Origin: DATBGS01 sp036557885
GTDB taxonomy: Bacteria > Chloroflexota > Ktedonobacteria > Ktedonobacterales > DATBGS01
Assembly (NCBI GenBank): GCA_036557885.1
Contig: DATBGS010000126.1
Span: 37,009 to 101,008 of the forward strand
Length of the DNA stretch: 64,000 bases
Direction: 5' to 3'
Below are positions 1 to 8,904 of this stretch, piece by piece. The notes under the pieces were generated by a model, which was not told the origin of the DNA, searched no databases, and worked only from the letters and a program-made list of their open reading frames with translations. Made by a program: the position numbers and the translations under genes. Within the stretch, counting starts at the first letter, position 1. Every line of letters begins with the position of its first letter.

Positions 1-2214
1 GCCAACCAACTGCTGGGCGGCGCGCGTAATCTCGGTGGAGAATCGCTGCGCCTGGTCAGCCGTCAACCTGGCGCTGTGGCGTTGCAGCAGCGAGGCATAG
101 CCATGAATAGCGCTCAGTGGAGTGCGGAACTCGTGCGAAGCCGTAACAATAAAATCATCCTTGAGATGATCCAGTTCTTTCTGCTGTTCCAAAGCCTGTT
201 GCAGATCGGTAAACAGGCGGGCATTGTGAATAGCAATTGCTGCCTGACTTGCCAATCCCTCCAGCAGCGCCACTTCTTCCGGCGGAAAAAGATATCGTTG
301 CCCTGGCGTATATACGCAGAGCATGCCCAGCAGGGTTTCATGCCGTCTGATTGGGAAGAACAGGGCCGAATGAATATCTAAGCGGCGGTATAACTCGCCA
401 ACAGGTGTCTGCGATTGGCGCTCCGCATCCAGGTGATCGAGAAAAATCTGCTCACCAGCTTTGAGCTTTTTCATCAGCCCTTTTGAGGGGACAAAGCGTA
501 TCTCTCCCAGGCTGTTCACCCCAAGAGAGCGAATATCTGCATTGGAGGCGCGCACGACCAATGTTTTGTCATCCTCATCGAGCAAAAAGACCGAACACAC
601 TTGCGCAACGGTGAGCAGCTTAAACTGGGTGATCAGATTCTCCAGCGTTTCCTCCAATTGCAAGCTAGAATTGATGGTGAGCACGGCATTATTCAGCGCC
701 GCGACCTGGAGCTTACGCGCGATGGCCTGTTCTTGCGAGCGAGCGCTGCGGCTGTGCAGAGCAGCATTTTCCAGGGCAAACGCCGCCGTGCGCGCAATGG
801 TACTCATCATCTCCAGTTGCTCGCGCCGATAGACGCGCGGAGTATCGCTTGCGACCACCAATGCCCCCAGACTCTCCTCGCTGGCCTGGGTCAGCATCGG
901 CACCACCAGCAACGATTCAACTTTATGATCAGGCTGCCAGCCTTTCGGCAGCAGGATAGCCTGCTCCAGCGATTTTTCTGCGGAGGGAAACTGGACCAGT
1001 TTCCCCGCTTTGCTATCCGCCCACCAATTGGGCATCTCGGCATCTTTCAGGCGCACCTGCCGGGGATGGCTCTCTTTCCCGGCAATATAGCCAATCTCCA
1101 CTTCCTGCCTTTCTTGATGAGAGAGGAGCACAGCAAACGATGGGGCAGCCAGCGTAGCGCTGGCAAGCTGGTGAAGTTCCGTAAAAAGCTGCTCGCGGTC
1201 CAGAGTCGTAGAGAAGTGCAGGCTGGCATCATGCAGCAGATGCAGGAATCTGGCCTGCTGCTCGCGCGTCTCCTCCAGCCAGGCTGCTTGCAGAGCCAGG
1301 GCGATACGGTCTGCATGCAGTTGGAGCAGTTCCGTATGCCGTCTGGTGGCCGACCAGTGGCTATCCTGAATGGAGAGGGCAATCACTCCAACAACCGGCT
1401 GCGGCGCATCTGCCCCCAGCGGAATCAATACCTGTGGGGCGCGAATTGGCGCGGCAATATACCAGGGGGCCTCTTGATCGGCGGGGGTCGTCTCATCGCG
1501 TGGCAATTCTTTACACTTCTCGCCAGAAAGGACCAGGGCTTGATTGATCTGCCAGATAGAGCCAAGCAATCCTCGCCCTTTGGAATATCCCCCGGATACC
1601 AGGCGCGTGCCTTCTGGGATTGCAGGGGCAGAAGCAGATGATTCACTCAAAGAAGGGGCGGGCATCACAGATGGCGGGAGCGTTCCAGAAGCTACTAAGG
1701 GGCCAGGGGACTCTGGAGCAGACATTACCCCGGAAGCCTGCCGCGAGATCTGCAAGGGCTGGGTTTGCTGCAACTCCACCGAACTACCTTCATCCTCGCT
1801 CTTGCCAAGCGGTCTGGTACGAGCCGAGGATTGCCCCAACGCAGCCAGGGCCGAATAATGCGCAGCAACTAACCCACTTTCCCTTCGGCAACGGACCAGG
1901 AGTTGCTGGCCGGTGTGCTCAAGGGTCGCCAGCACCCCACCATCGGCGTGCAGCAGTTCAATAGCTGCATCCAGCGCGCGCAAGTAAAGCTGCTCATTTG
2001 CGGGGAAATCCAGTTGCTTGACCCCAGAAGAAAACTCCAGAGCAGCGCTGGACTGATTGATGGATGAAAGCGGGCGCAGATTGGCCTTATGATAGGTTGG
2101 GCCGGGAACGCCTTTGGCAAGAGGGAGCGATGCTGGGGCGGAAGGCAGGGCAGCAGCAGCAGAGGTAAGCGACAAGGAGGGAGGCTGGCGATCAGTTGGC
2201 TCTTTCACACACAT
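1..2214 (-). CDS. Multi-GAF sensor histidine kinase, partial (C-terminus beyond window edge)
   Basis: The minus strand is open without a stop from 2214 to the window edge (738 codons). I read three GAF-like regions at about residues 70-290, 320-480 and 515-670, then a coiled linker and a HisKA H-box (ASHEFRTPLSAIHGY) with the phospho-acceptor at about His694. The ATPase domain lies outside the window. No membrane segment is seen, so it is probably a cytoplasmic sensor of a small ligand or redox signal. The first GAF region is split by a Pro/Ser-rich stretch. ATG 2214 directly abuts AGGGGG; the GTG two codons later is better spaced and may be the true start. Domain calls are by eye. Confidence 0.9.
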   Translation of the reverse strand, partial: MCVKEPTDRQPPSLSLTSAAAALPSAPASLPLAKGVPGPTYHKANLRPLSSINQSSAALEFSSGVKQLDFPANEQLYLRALDAAIELLHADGGVLATLEHTGQQLLVRCRRESGLVAAHYSALAALGQSSARTRPLGKSEDEGSSVELQQTQPLQISRQASGVMSAPESPGPLVASGTLPPSVMPAPSLSESSASAPAIPEGTRLVSGGYSKGRGLLGSIWQINQALVLSGEKCKELPRDETTPADQEAPWYIAAPIRAPQVLIPLGADAPQPVVGVIALSIQDSHWSATRRHTELLQLHADRIALALQAAWLEETREQQARFLHLLHDASLHFSTTLDREQLFTELHQLASATLAAPSFAVLLSHQERQEVEIGYIAGKESHPRQVRLKDAEMPNWWADSKAGKLVQFPSAEKSLEQAILLPKGWQPDHKVESLLVVPMLTQASEESLGALVVASDTPRVYRREQLEMMSTIARTAAFALENAALHSRSARSQEQAIARKLQVAALNNAVLTINSSLQLEETLENLITQFKLLTVAQVCSVFLLDEDDKTLVVRASNADIRSLGVNSLGEIRFVPSKGLMKKLKAGEQIFLDHLDAERQSQTPVGELYRRLDIHSALFFPIRRHETLLGMLCVYTPGQRYLFPPEEVALLEGLASQAAIAIHNARLFTDLQQALEQQKELDHLKDDFIVTASHEFRTPLSAIHGYASLLQRHSARLTADQAQRFSTEITRAAQQLVG

Positions 2215-2310
2215 CCCCCTGGCAGAGAAGTTTTCTCAGCGCACCACAAAAGATGCGGACAGACGTTCCAGATGATGTCGGCATCCACAGCTACCAACAA
2301 AAACAGTGCC

Positions 2311-2339
2311 AGAATAGCACAGGTAGAAGCATGGCGCAA
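2311..2339 (-). promoter_or_regulatory. Promoter of the GAF histidine kinase
   Basis: On the minus strand a -35 TTGCGC (2334-2339) and an extended -10 TGC-TATTCT (2311-2316) are separated by 17 bp. The expected start of transcription is near 2304, about 90 nt before the gene. It diverges from the M16 peptidase promoter. Confidence 0.45.
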
Positions 2340-2360
2340 GTTTGATCTGCCGGTGGACGT

Positions 2361-2390
2361 TTGACAGGGTATTGCGTCAGCGGCTATCAT
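2361..2390 (+). promoter_or_regulatory. Promoter of the M16 peptidase gene
   Basis: Consensus -35 TTGACA (2361-2366), an 18 bp spacer and -10 TATCAT (2385-2390). Transcription should start near 2397, giving a leader of about 30 nt before ATG 2426. Confidence 0.65.
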
Positions 2391-2425
2391 GAGAGAAACC
2401 GTTCCCATTCCAGAAAGGGCAAGCC

Positions 2426-3736
2426 ATGACCGTCACAGGGACACCAGGCCAGACAGGAAAGAATCTCCAATCAAGCGGCAACCGCAGCCAATTTTACAAG
2501 CACCAACTCAGTAACGGGTTGCAGATTTTGGGCGAACGCATGCCCGATTTCGAGTCGGTTGCGGTGGCGTTCCATGTGCGCACTGGCGCCCGCGATGAGC
2601 CAGACCAGCGTGTCTTTGGTGTCTCGCATTTCCTGGAGCATATGGTCTTTAAGGGCACCCCGAAGCGCTCGGCTGAAGAGATCAGCCTGGCTTTTAACAA
2701 CATCGGCGCCGAGTTTAACGCCTTCACCTCGCTGGAGCAAACCTTTTATTACGCGCGTGTGTTGGGAGAAAATCTGGCGCCTGCCGTCGAACTGCTGGCC
2801 GATATGATGCGCCCCAGGCTGGATAAAGATGAATTTAACACCGAGCGCGGCGTCATCATCGAAGAGATTGCCCGCTCTGAAGAAGTTCCCGCGCGCCAGG
2901 CATATCGCTGGCTGATGCGCCACTATTTTGACTCGCACCCCCTGGGGCGCGAGGTACTTGGCTCGCGCGAAAGCATCAGCGAGATGGACGTTGAGTGGAT
3001 GCGCGAGTATTGGCAGCAGCGCTACAGCGCCAACAATCTGATTCTGGCGGTGGCAGGCAACTTCCAATGGGAACAGGTGGTGGAACTGGCCGAGCGCTAT
3101 TGCTCCTCCTGGCCGCACGGCGAAGCCGGGCGCAAGCTCGCGCCTTATACACCCGCCAAGGCGGTGACGGCTGTCTGCCAGAAAGAAAAGCTCCAGCAGG
3201 AGCAGATTTTGCTGGCCTTCCCCTCGCTGGGGCAGGAAGACCCCGACTATTACGCGATGGACCTGGCTTGCCTGGTGCTGGGAGATGGCAGCGGCTCGCG
3301 GTTGTTCTGGAATATCCATCAAAAAGGGCTGGCTGAGGCCGCTGTTGCCGGGCTGATGTCGTTTGAGGGGACTGGCCTGGTGGAACTCTACGCCACCACC
3401 AACCCAACCGACGCCCCAGAGGTGCTGCGGTTGATGCTGGACGAACTCAAAAAGCTGGAAGCGCATGGTGTGGAGGAAGACGAACTACGCCGGGCCAAAG
3501 ACAAGCTGATTAGCCGGATTGTCTTGCAGGCAGAGCATACCAGCAGCCGCATGCAATCGCTTCCGGCAAGCTGGATTTCCGAAGGGAAGCTCAAGTCCAC
3601 CGAAGAGGAAGTGGCCGATGTAGAGGCGGTCACGGTGGAGAAAGTGCGCCAGACGCTGGCGCGTTTCCCCATCAGCGAAAAGCTGGTGGTCACAGCCTAC
3701 GGGCCGTTGGATGCCCAGGCGTTGGGCCTGAGTTAG
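2426..3736 (+). CDS. M16 family zinc peptidase (processing-peptidase-like)
   Basis: A 436-residue protein with the inverted zinc motif HxxEH (HFLEH, residues 68-72) and the distal Glu ligand in VIIEEI near residue 147, spaced as in M16 peptidases. The two-lobed layout (active N-terminal half, inactive C-terminal half with a 'LFWNIHQKGLAEA' segment) and the length match single-chain M16B enzymes such as B. subtilis MlpA/YmxG and mitochondrial processing peptidase beta. No signal peptide is seen, so it is likely cytoplasmic and cleaves peptides or protein segments. It is monocistronic, with its own promoter at 2361-2390 and a hairpin after the stop. Confidence 0.93.
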   Translation: MTVTGTPGQTGKNLQSSGNRSQFYKHQLSNGLQILGERMPDFESVAVAFHVRTGARDEPDQRVFGVSHFLEHMVFKGTPKRSAEEISLAFNNIGAEFNAFTSLEQTFYYARVLGENLAPAVELLADMMRPRLDKDEFNTERGVIIEEIARSEEVPARQAYRWLMRHYFDSHPLGREVLGSRESISEMDVEWMREYWQQRYSANNLILAVAGNFQWEQVVELAERYCSSWPHGEAGRKLAPYTPAKAVTAVCQKEKLQQEQILLAFPSLGQEDPDYYAMDLACLVLGDGSGSRLFWNIHQKGLAEAAVAGLMSFEGTGLVELYATTNPTDAPEVLRLMLDELKKLEAHGVEEDELRRAKDKLISRIVLQAEHTSSRMQSLPASWISEGKLKSTEEEVADVEAVTVEKVRQTLARFPISEKLVVTAYGPLDAQALGLS

Positions 3737-3772
3737 CGCTTCAGGCGGAGGGGAAGAAGCCTCAATGAGCAT

Positions 3773-3805
3773 GGGACGCGGTGACGCTGAATGTCACCGC
3801 GTCCC
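3773..3805. terminator. Bidirectional terminator between convergent genes
   Basis: A perfect 13-bp stem (3773-3785 with 3793-3805) and a 7-nt loop lie between the convergent M16 peptidase and dehydratase genes. There is no clear U tract on either side. Confidence 0.6.
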
Positions 3806-3829
3806 GTTCCTCTCCTTCTGCTTTGCTCT

Positions 3830-4786
3830 CTAAAGCACCTGCTTCAGCCGCTCCCGATCAATATTCCCACCGCTGAGAATAGCCACCACCTTCTCGCCTT
3901 CGTTCACCTTGACCTTTCCAGAAAGCAGCGCCGCGATACTGGCGGCGGCGGCTGGCTCTGGCAGCAGTTTGCAGCGCTCCAGCACCAGTCCCAGCGCCGA
4001 GCTAATCTCCTCGTCGGTCACCAGCACCAGATCATCCACCAGCTTCTGGACGATAGCCAGGGTGAGTTCACCGGCAAACGGCGCCGAGAGGCCATCGGCA
4101 ATGGTCGTGATTTTCTCCAGCGGCACCGGTTTCCCCGCTGCCACCGCCTTGTGCATACTGGGTGCCCCTTCTGGCTCAACCAGCACTATACGAGTCTGGG
4201 GGCGCCGCGCTTTGATCGCCACTGCTACCCCAGAAACCAGCCCGCCTCCGCCGCATGGCGCAATCACCACATCTGGATCAGGCAAATCCTCAAGAATCTC
4301 CAAGCCCACTGTACCCTGCCCAGCAATGATGCGCGGGTCATCGAATGGTGGGATAAAGAGCAGCCCACGCTCGCGCTCAAGCTGATGCGCGTGATCAAAG
4401 ATACCCGCCATACTCGTGCCAAAGAGCACGACCTCTGCCCCGTAGCCGCGCGTGGCGTTGACCTTGCTGCGCACCGCAGTTTCGGCCATGACCACCGTTG
4501 CAGGCACGCCCTCGGCGGCTGCACTCCAGGCCACCGCCTGGGCATGGTTCCCCGCCGAAACTGTAATCAGCCCACGCTGTTTTTGCTCCGCGCTTACGCC
4601 AGCCAGCTTATTCAGCGCGCCGCGCACTTTGAACGCGCCGGTCTTTTGCAGCAGTTCAGCCTTTAAAAAGAGGCGCACATGTGGCTGGGCCATCTCGCCC
4701 AGCGAATGGGCGGAAAGCAGCGGAGTGCGATGCAGCCGCCCAGCAATAACATGCTGAGCTTCTAGCACATCTTCGAGCGTGACCAT
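3830..4786 (-). CDS. PLP-dependent threonine/serine dehydratase (fold type II)
   Basis: A 318-residue protein with the PLP lysine in GAFKVRGA (Lys53), the substrate loop SAGNHAQAVAWSA and the phosphate-binding loop CGGGGLVSG. Family members remove the amino group of L-threonine or L-serine to give 2-oxobutyrate or pyruvate; close relatives act as serine racemase or 3-hydroxyaspartate dehydratase. It lacks the C-terminal ACT-like regulatory domain of biosynthetic IlvA, which points to a catabolic-type or racemase-type enzyme. It lies 77 bp downstream of the large helicase gene on the same strand and may share its transcript. The exact substrate cannot be read from sequence. Confidence 0.9.
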   Translation of the reverse strand: MVTLEDVLEAQHVIAGRLHRTPLLSAHSLGEMAQPHVRLFLKAELLQKTGAFKVRGALNKLAGVSAEQKQRGLITVSAGNHAQAVAWSAAAEGVPATVVMAETAVRSKVNATRGYGAEVVLFGTSMAGIFDHAHQLERERGLLFIPPFDDPRIIAGQGTVGLEILEDLPDPDVVIAPCGGGGLVSGVAVAIKARRPQTRIVLVEPEGAPSMHKAVAAGKPVPLEKITTIADGLSAPFAGELTLAIVQKLVDDLVLVTDEEISSALGLVLERCKLLPEPAAAASIAALLSGKVKVNEGEKVVAILSGGNIDRERLKQVL

Positions 4787-4863
4787 AGCAGGGTATCTCC
4801 TCTACAACATCGGTTTTTACTACGGCAGTGGTTTTTAGCGGTGCCCCTGGCCGCTGGCATCAT

Positions 4864-7800
4864 TCATTCAGCCGGACAGATCAGAACAAAAGGGCAGCGC
4901 GGGCAAGCAGAGCGATCAGGTTTTGGGGGATAGCGCCGGGCGTGTAGTCCCGCCAGCGCTGCCTCAATTTCTGCGCGGCGATTCTGCGCGCCACGACTAT
5001 TCAAGGGGATGGGAATCAGCGCTCCAGTGCTCAAGTTTTGCTCATAGACTTCTACCGGACGATCAGGCGTGCGCTGCTCCTGGGCCAGCGCGTAGATCAG
5101 GTGGCGCGCTGCCACCTGCGGCGCCTCATCATCCTTTCCTCCCATCCTATGACGCACCAGGCGTACTGGCCGCTGCCCCGCGCGATCAGCAGAACTCTCT
5201 CCCGATGCGGGCACCGTCTCATCATCAATACGGTCAATCGTTACCTGGATAGTTTGTTCGGCAATGCGCGCCTGAAGCTTTTGGGCAAGGCGGCTGCCTG
5301 CCTCCAGTTTAAGCGCGCCAGAGTGCTGCGCCTCCGTTGTCTGATGCTCTCGTGCCTGCTCCTCCCCCGCTTGCTCGCTGCTGACTCCTGCCAGGTTAGA
5401 CCAAACGGCCTCCACTAATCGCTGCCCATGCTCCAGATACGTTTCGGCAAAGGGATGATCTTCCGGCCCTTGCAGGAGCCACTGCTCGGCAAAAATTTCG
5501 CGTGCAGCTTCCAGACTCAACGCGGGTTCAGGTTGGCTGTCTCTTGTTGGGGCATCGGTGGCAGATCGCGTGGCACTAGCAAGCAGGCCGACTGAGAAGT
5601 GCTCATGCAGGGCGCGCAGCGTGCTCTGTACTACCGCATAAAACTGACGATAGCCGCGCTCATTGGGCTGGAACGCATAGAGATAACGGTATTTATACTG
5701 CCGGGGACAGCGCAGATATGTCTCCAAAGCCCCTACGCTCAACGTAGCTGGCGGCGCAAGCGTGAGTGGTATTGGCTCAGACTGAACTGCATCATCTCGC
5801 TGTGTGGCTCCCAGCAGGGCAAGCTCCGCGCCCTCCCAACGCACAGAGCGTAACCGCGAACCCGTCGCAACCTCAATATAGCGCAAGAAATCGGATGGAG
5901 AGTAGCGCCGCCCCTTATATTTCTCAGCCCGGCTCAAAATCAACTCATCGCGCGCCCGCGTCAGAGCGACATAAAAGAGGCAGGCTTCATCCAGCAAATG
6001 AGCGGCGCGCGCATCCTCGCGATTGCGCGCCGATTCATCCTCGCACAAGCCAGGCGGCGGCGGGGCTGTCTCGCCCCTGCGGGCAAAGGGAAAGCGGTTC
6101 TGGGCCAGTTGAGGCAGATAGACTACCGGAAATTCCAATCCTTTGCTCGCATGCACTGTCATCACCCGCACCACATCCTCCGCCTCGCTCTCGCGCTCTT
6201 CTCCTTCGCGTCGGGCATTCCCATCAGCGCGTAGCTCCATTAACACGCGCAGGTAGTCTAGAAAGCGTTCCCACTGCCGACCTTCATCAAGCTGCGCCTG
6301 CGCTTCCTCAAGTGTGCCATGTTTTTCAAGTAACTTGCGCTCCTGCGCGTCAAAGCGTCGGGCAAGGTCAAGCAAACCACGCATATGCTCCAGGCGCAGG
6401 CGGCTGGCTCGATCAGTGGCTATCAGCAAGTTCTGCACGCGGCTGGTATGGATGAAGAGATAGCGCGCGAGCAGCGTCCACAGATCGGGCGCCGCGCGCA
6501 GATCGGTTAGGATGGCCGTCAGGCGCATCAGCCCATCAAAGCCTTGTGGCGAAAGCGGGGGGAAATTCTCTGGCTGCCAGAGCAGCATCCCCGCAGGCAG
6601 CTCCAGGCGCTGCGCCGCTGCAAAAAACGCCAGCAAATCATCAGATGGGATGGCATGCTCAGGCTGGTGTCCGGCGCGCAGCAGGCCCATGCCGCTTGGG
6701 TCAGCCAGCAGGGAGATGATCGCCAGAACATCCTTTACTTCGGATTGCTCCAGCAGCCCACCGCCCATGCCAACTGGAATCCCGGCATGCTCCAGCCCTT
6801 CGGCAATCACGCGCGCGTGTTCCCGCGTCCGACATAAAATCACCTGATCTCGGTAGGGCGTGCCCGCGCGGTAGCGCTGCGCAATTTCGTTTGCCAGGCC
6901 AGCAACTTCAGTGTATTCATCGGGCGCCGTTGCCAGCGTCAACAATAGGTCGGCTGACGCAGAACGCACCGCTTCCTGCCGAGTGGAAATAACAGCCTGC
7001 GCTGCCTGTTCCACCTGTCCAGGCTGCCCCTGCGGCCCATCGGGTATGTGCTCTGCCGCCTGTCCTGCTCCTTGGGATTCTGGATGCAGGACCGCCTCAC
7101 GAAAGGCGCCTGCCGCTGCCACAATATCAGGCATGGAGCGATAATTGCGGCTCAGCGGAAAGACCCGCGCCCCTGGGTAGTCGCGGTGAAACTGCCCAAT
7201 ATTGGCAGGTGAGGCGCCACGAAAGCGATAAATAGCCTGATCCTGGTCGCCCACCACCCAGATATTCGCCCGCTCGCCTGCCAGCAGCTTGAGCAGCACA
7301 CCACTGGCGCGGTTAATATCCTGAAACTCATCCACCAGAATCTGCCTATAGCGCTCCTGCACTTCCGCCAGCACAGCGGGCTGCCCTCGTAGAAACCGCA
7401 CCGTGAGCAAGATCAGATCACCAAAATCAGCATCCCCCTGGACAGCCAAAGCCTCCTGATAGGTCTGATAGACCAGCGCCACCTCACACGCCTTTTCCGC
7501 TTTGAGCCGCTCCTCATCTGACTCTGCCGAGGCCCTTGCCGCCTCAGCCAGGCGCAGGTAGTCTTCTGGTGCGGCAAGCTCATCTTTCGCCCGTGAAACC
7601 GCGCCCAGGAGCGAGGCAAAATGCAGTTCAGGGTGGCTGAGGTGCGCGTAATGCTGCAACGACAGACGGCTTGCCAACCGACGCAGCAGAAAATAGCCAT
7701 CAGGCGTATCTAGCAAGGCAAAATCTGGACGCAGCCCCACCTGGGCAGCGTAGGAGCGCAAGAGTTCCACACAGAAGCTATGGAACGTACTGACGGTTGG

Positions 7801-8763
7801 CTGGCTGGACTGCTCGCTCACCGCTCCAGCAATGCGTTCGCGCATCTCGCGCGCCGCTTTGTTAGAGAACGTCAGCGCCAGGATACGATGCGGCGGCACG
7901 CCTTGTACATCAATCAGATAGCGCACTCGGCCAACCAGCGTGCTTGTCTTGCCACTGCCGGGGCCAGCCACCACCAGGGCCGGAGTAGGCGCCTCAATTG
8001 CTGCTTGCTGGTAAGGGTCATATGCTTTGGCAGCGGGAGAGGTTGCAGCGGGGGCTTTCGCAAGCGTAGCGGCGCCTTCTTGCGCGATGGTGGAGGCTTC
8101 TTCAGTCGGCTTCTGGGGGCGCTCCTCCAACAATTCGGCCAGGCGGCCCAGCAGCGCCTTACGAGTGATGCCAAAATACGCGGCCAGATCATCGGGCGCA
8201 AGCCCTGGACGTTCAGGCATGCCCAGAAAGAGCGCCCGCACGCGAGCGAGCGGCGCCAGCAGTTCCGCCGCAAACACATCGGCGGCCCGCTCGCGGCGGG
8301 CACGTGGACTATAGGATTGCCCCGGCGCCAGCATCTCATCTTCCAGGGCACTCGCCACCACATAGGCTTCAACATCCTCATCGGTGCAGGCGGCAAGCCC
8401 ACTTTCTGCAAGAATGGAAGACATATTCAGCGCTCCGCTAGGGCTAATTTCGGGCTGGCGATGCAGCACCCAATGCCCCAACTCATGCGCCAGAGTAAAA
8501 CGGCGTACTGGCCCCTCCAGATGCATTGCCAGCCAGATTAAATCCTCGCCCGGTTCCAACCAGCCCAGCGTGCCAATGGGATAATCCAGCGGATTGAATT
8601 GCTCCACCGCCAGACCCAACCACTCAATCAAGGCATCAATGGGGGTGGACTCAAGCGAGCTACTTTGTTTGGGATGGGCGGCTTCATAGCGGGCAAGTAG
8701 CTGACGAGCGGCAGCACGTGCCTGGAAGAGATCCTGCATACCTGGTGTGCTCCGTTGAGACAT
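4864..8763 (-). CDS. ImmA/IrrE-type metallopeptidase - UvrD-like helicase - Fe-S RecB-like nuclease fusion
   Basis: A protein of about 1299 residues from ATG 8763 (a TTG four codons upstream is possible). Residues 20-215 form an M78/ImmA-like zinc peptidase with HELGH (93-97) and the downstream ERAADVFAAELLAP helix. A UvrD/PcrA superfamily 1 helicase follows: Walker A GPGSGKT (267-273), Walker B VDEFQD, the GDQDQAIYRFRGA motif and the TVHASKGLEFPVVY motif. The C-terminus has the four-cysteine pattern of AddB/Cas4-type Fe-S nucleases (about Cys1019, then CPRCPFVLIC at the end). The expected nuclease D-x-K motif reads VRHRMG near 1205, so cleavage activity is doubtful while the Fe-S fold may remain. 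Each domain is recognisable; the combined role (repair, replication-fork processing or defence) is inference. Confidence 0.9.
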   Translation of the reverse strand: MSQRSTPGMQDLFQARAAARQLLARYEAAHPKQSSSLESTPIDALIEWLGLAVEQFNPLDYPIGTLGWLEPGEDLIWLAMHLEGPVRRFTLAHELGHWVLHRQPEISPSGALNMSSILAESGLAACTDEDVEAYVVASALEDEMLAPGQSYSPRARRERAADVFAAELLAPLARVRALFLGMPERPGLAPDDLAAYFGITRKALLGRLAELLEERPQKPTEEASTIAQEGAATLAKAPAATSPAAKAYDPYQQAAIEAPTPALVVAGPGSGKTSTLVGRVRYLIDVQGVPPHRILALTFSNKAAREMRERIAGAVSEQSSQPTVSTFHSFCVELLRSYAAQVGLRPDFALLDTPDGYFLLRRLASRLSLQHYAHLSHPELHFASLLGAVSRAKDELAAPEDYLRLAEAARASAESDEERLKAEKACEVALVYQTYQEALAVQGDADFGDLILLTVRFLRGQPAVLAEVQERYRQILVDEFQDINRASGVLLKLLAGERANIWVVGDQDQAIYRFRGASPANIGQFHRDYPGARVFPLSRNYRSMPDIVAAAGAFREAVLHPESQGAGQAAEHIPDGPQGQPGQVEQAAQAVISTRQEAVRSASADLLLTLATAPDEYTEVAGLANEIAQRYRAGTPYRDQVILCRTREHARVIAEGLEHAGIPVGMGGGLLEQSEVKDVLAIISLLADPSGMGLLRAGHQPEHAIPSDDLLAFFAAAQRLELPAGMLLWQPENFPPLSPQGFDGLMRLTAILTDLRAAPDLWTLLARYLFIHTSRVQNLLIATDRASRLRLEHMRGLLDLARRFDAQERKLLEKHGTLEEAQAQLDEGRQWERFLDYLRVLMELRADGNARREGEERESEAEDVVRVMTVHASKGLEFPVVYLPQLAQNRFPFARRGETAPPPPGLCEDESARNREDARAAHLLDEACLFYVALTRARDELILSRAEKYKGRRYSPSDFLRYIEVATGSRLRSVRWEGAELALLGATQRDDAVQSEPIPLTLAPPATLSVGALETYLRCPRQYKYRYLYAFQPNERGYRQFYAVVQSTLRALHEHFSVGLLASATRSATDAPTRDSQPEPALSLEAAREIFAEQWLLQGPEDHPFAETYLEHGQRLVEAVWSNLAGVSSEQAGEEQAREHQTTEAQHSGALKLEAGSRLAQKLQARIAEQTIQVTIDRIDDETVPASGESSADRAGQRPVRLVRHRMGGKDDEAPQVAARHLIYALAQEQRTPDRPVEVYEQNLSTGALIPIPLNSRGAQNRRAEIEAALAGLHARRYPPKPDRSACPRCPFVLICPAE

Positions 8764-8782
8764 GCGGCATAACAACCTCTAT

Positions 8783-8791
8783 ATTGTACCA
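8783..8791 (-). promoter_or_regulatory. Extended -10 promoter of the helicase fusion gene
   Basis: Minus-strand TGG-TACAAT (TACAAT at 8783-8788) with no good -35. The predicted start near 8776 leaves only a very short leader before ATG 8763. Confidence 0.35.
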
Positions 8792-8841
8792 TAGGCAGCA
8801 GATCTGAGCGCTTTTGTGAGAACTACCTGGCGGCTTGCGTA

Positions 8842-8850
8842 TGATATAAT
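8842..8850 (+). promoter_or_regulatory. Extended -10 promoter of the PH-like membrane protein gene
   Basis: Consensus extended -10 TGA-TATAAT (TATAAT at 8845-8850). No convincing -35 is present at the usual distance. Predicted transcription start is near 8857. Confidence 0.5.
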
Positions 8851-8904
8851 AAATGAGTTATTCAGAGTTCCGCGTATCTGCCGGGAGAAAGGCATCAAGC
8901 ATTC

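Noticed and set aside
76..2364. Plus-strand open frames, including one of 346 codons at 601-1641
   Set aside because: The minus strand has a continuous 738-codon frame with GAF and HisKA motifs; the plus frames show no domain and are shadows.
2471..3466. 331-codon antisense frame opposite the M16 peptidase
   Set aside because: Shadow of a well-supported gene; composition is that of reversed coding sequence.
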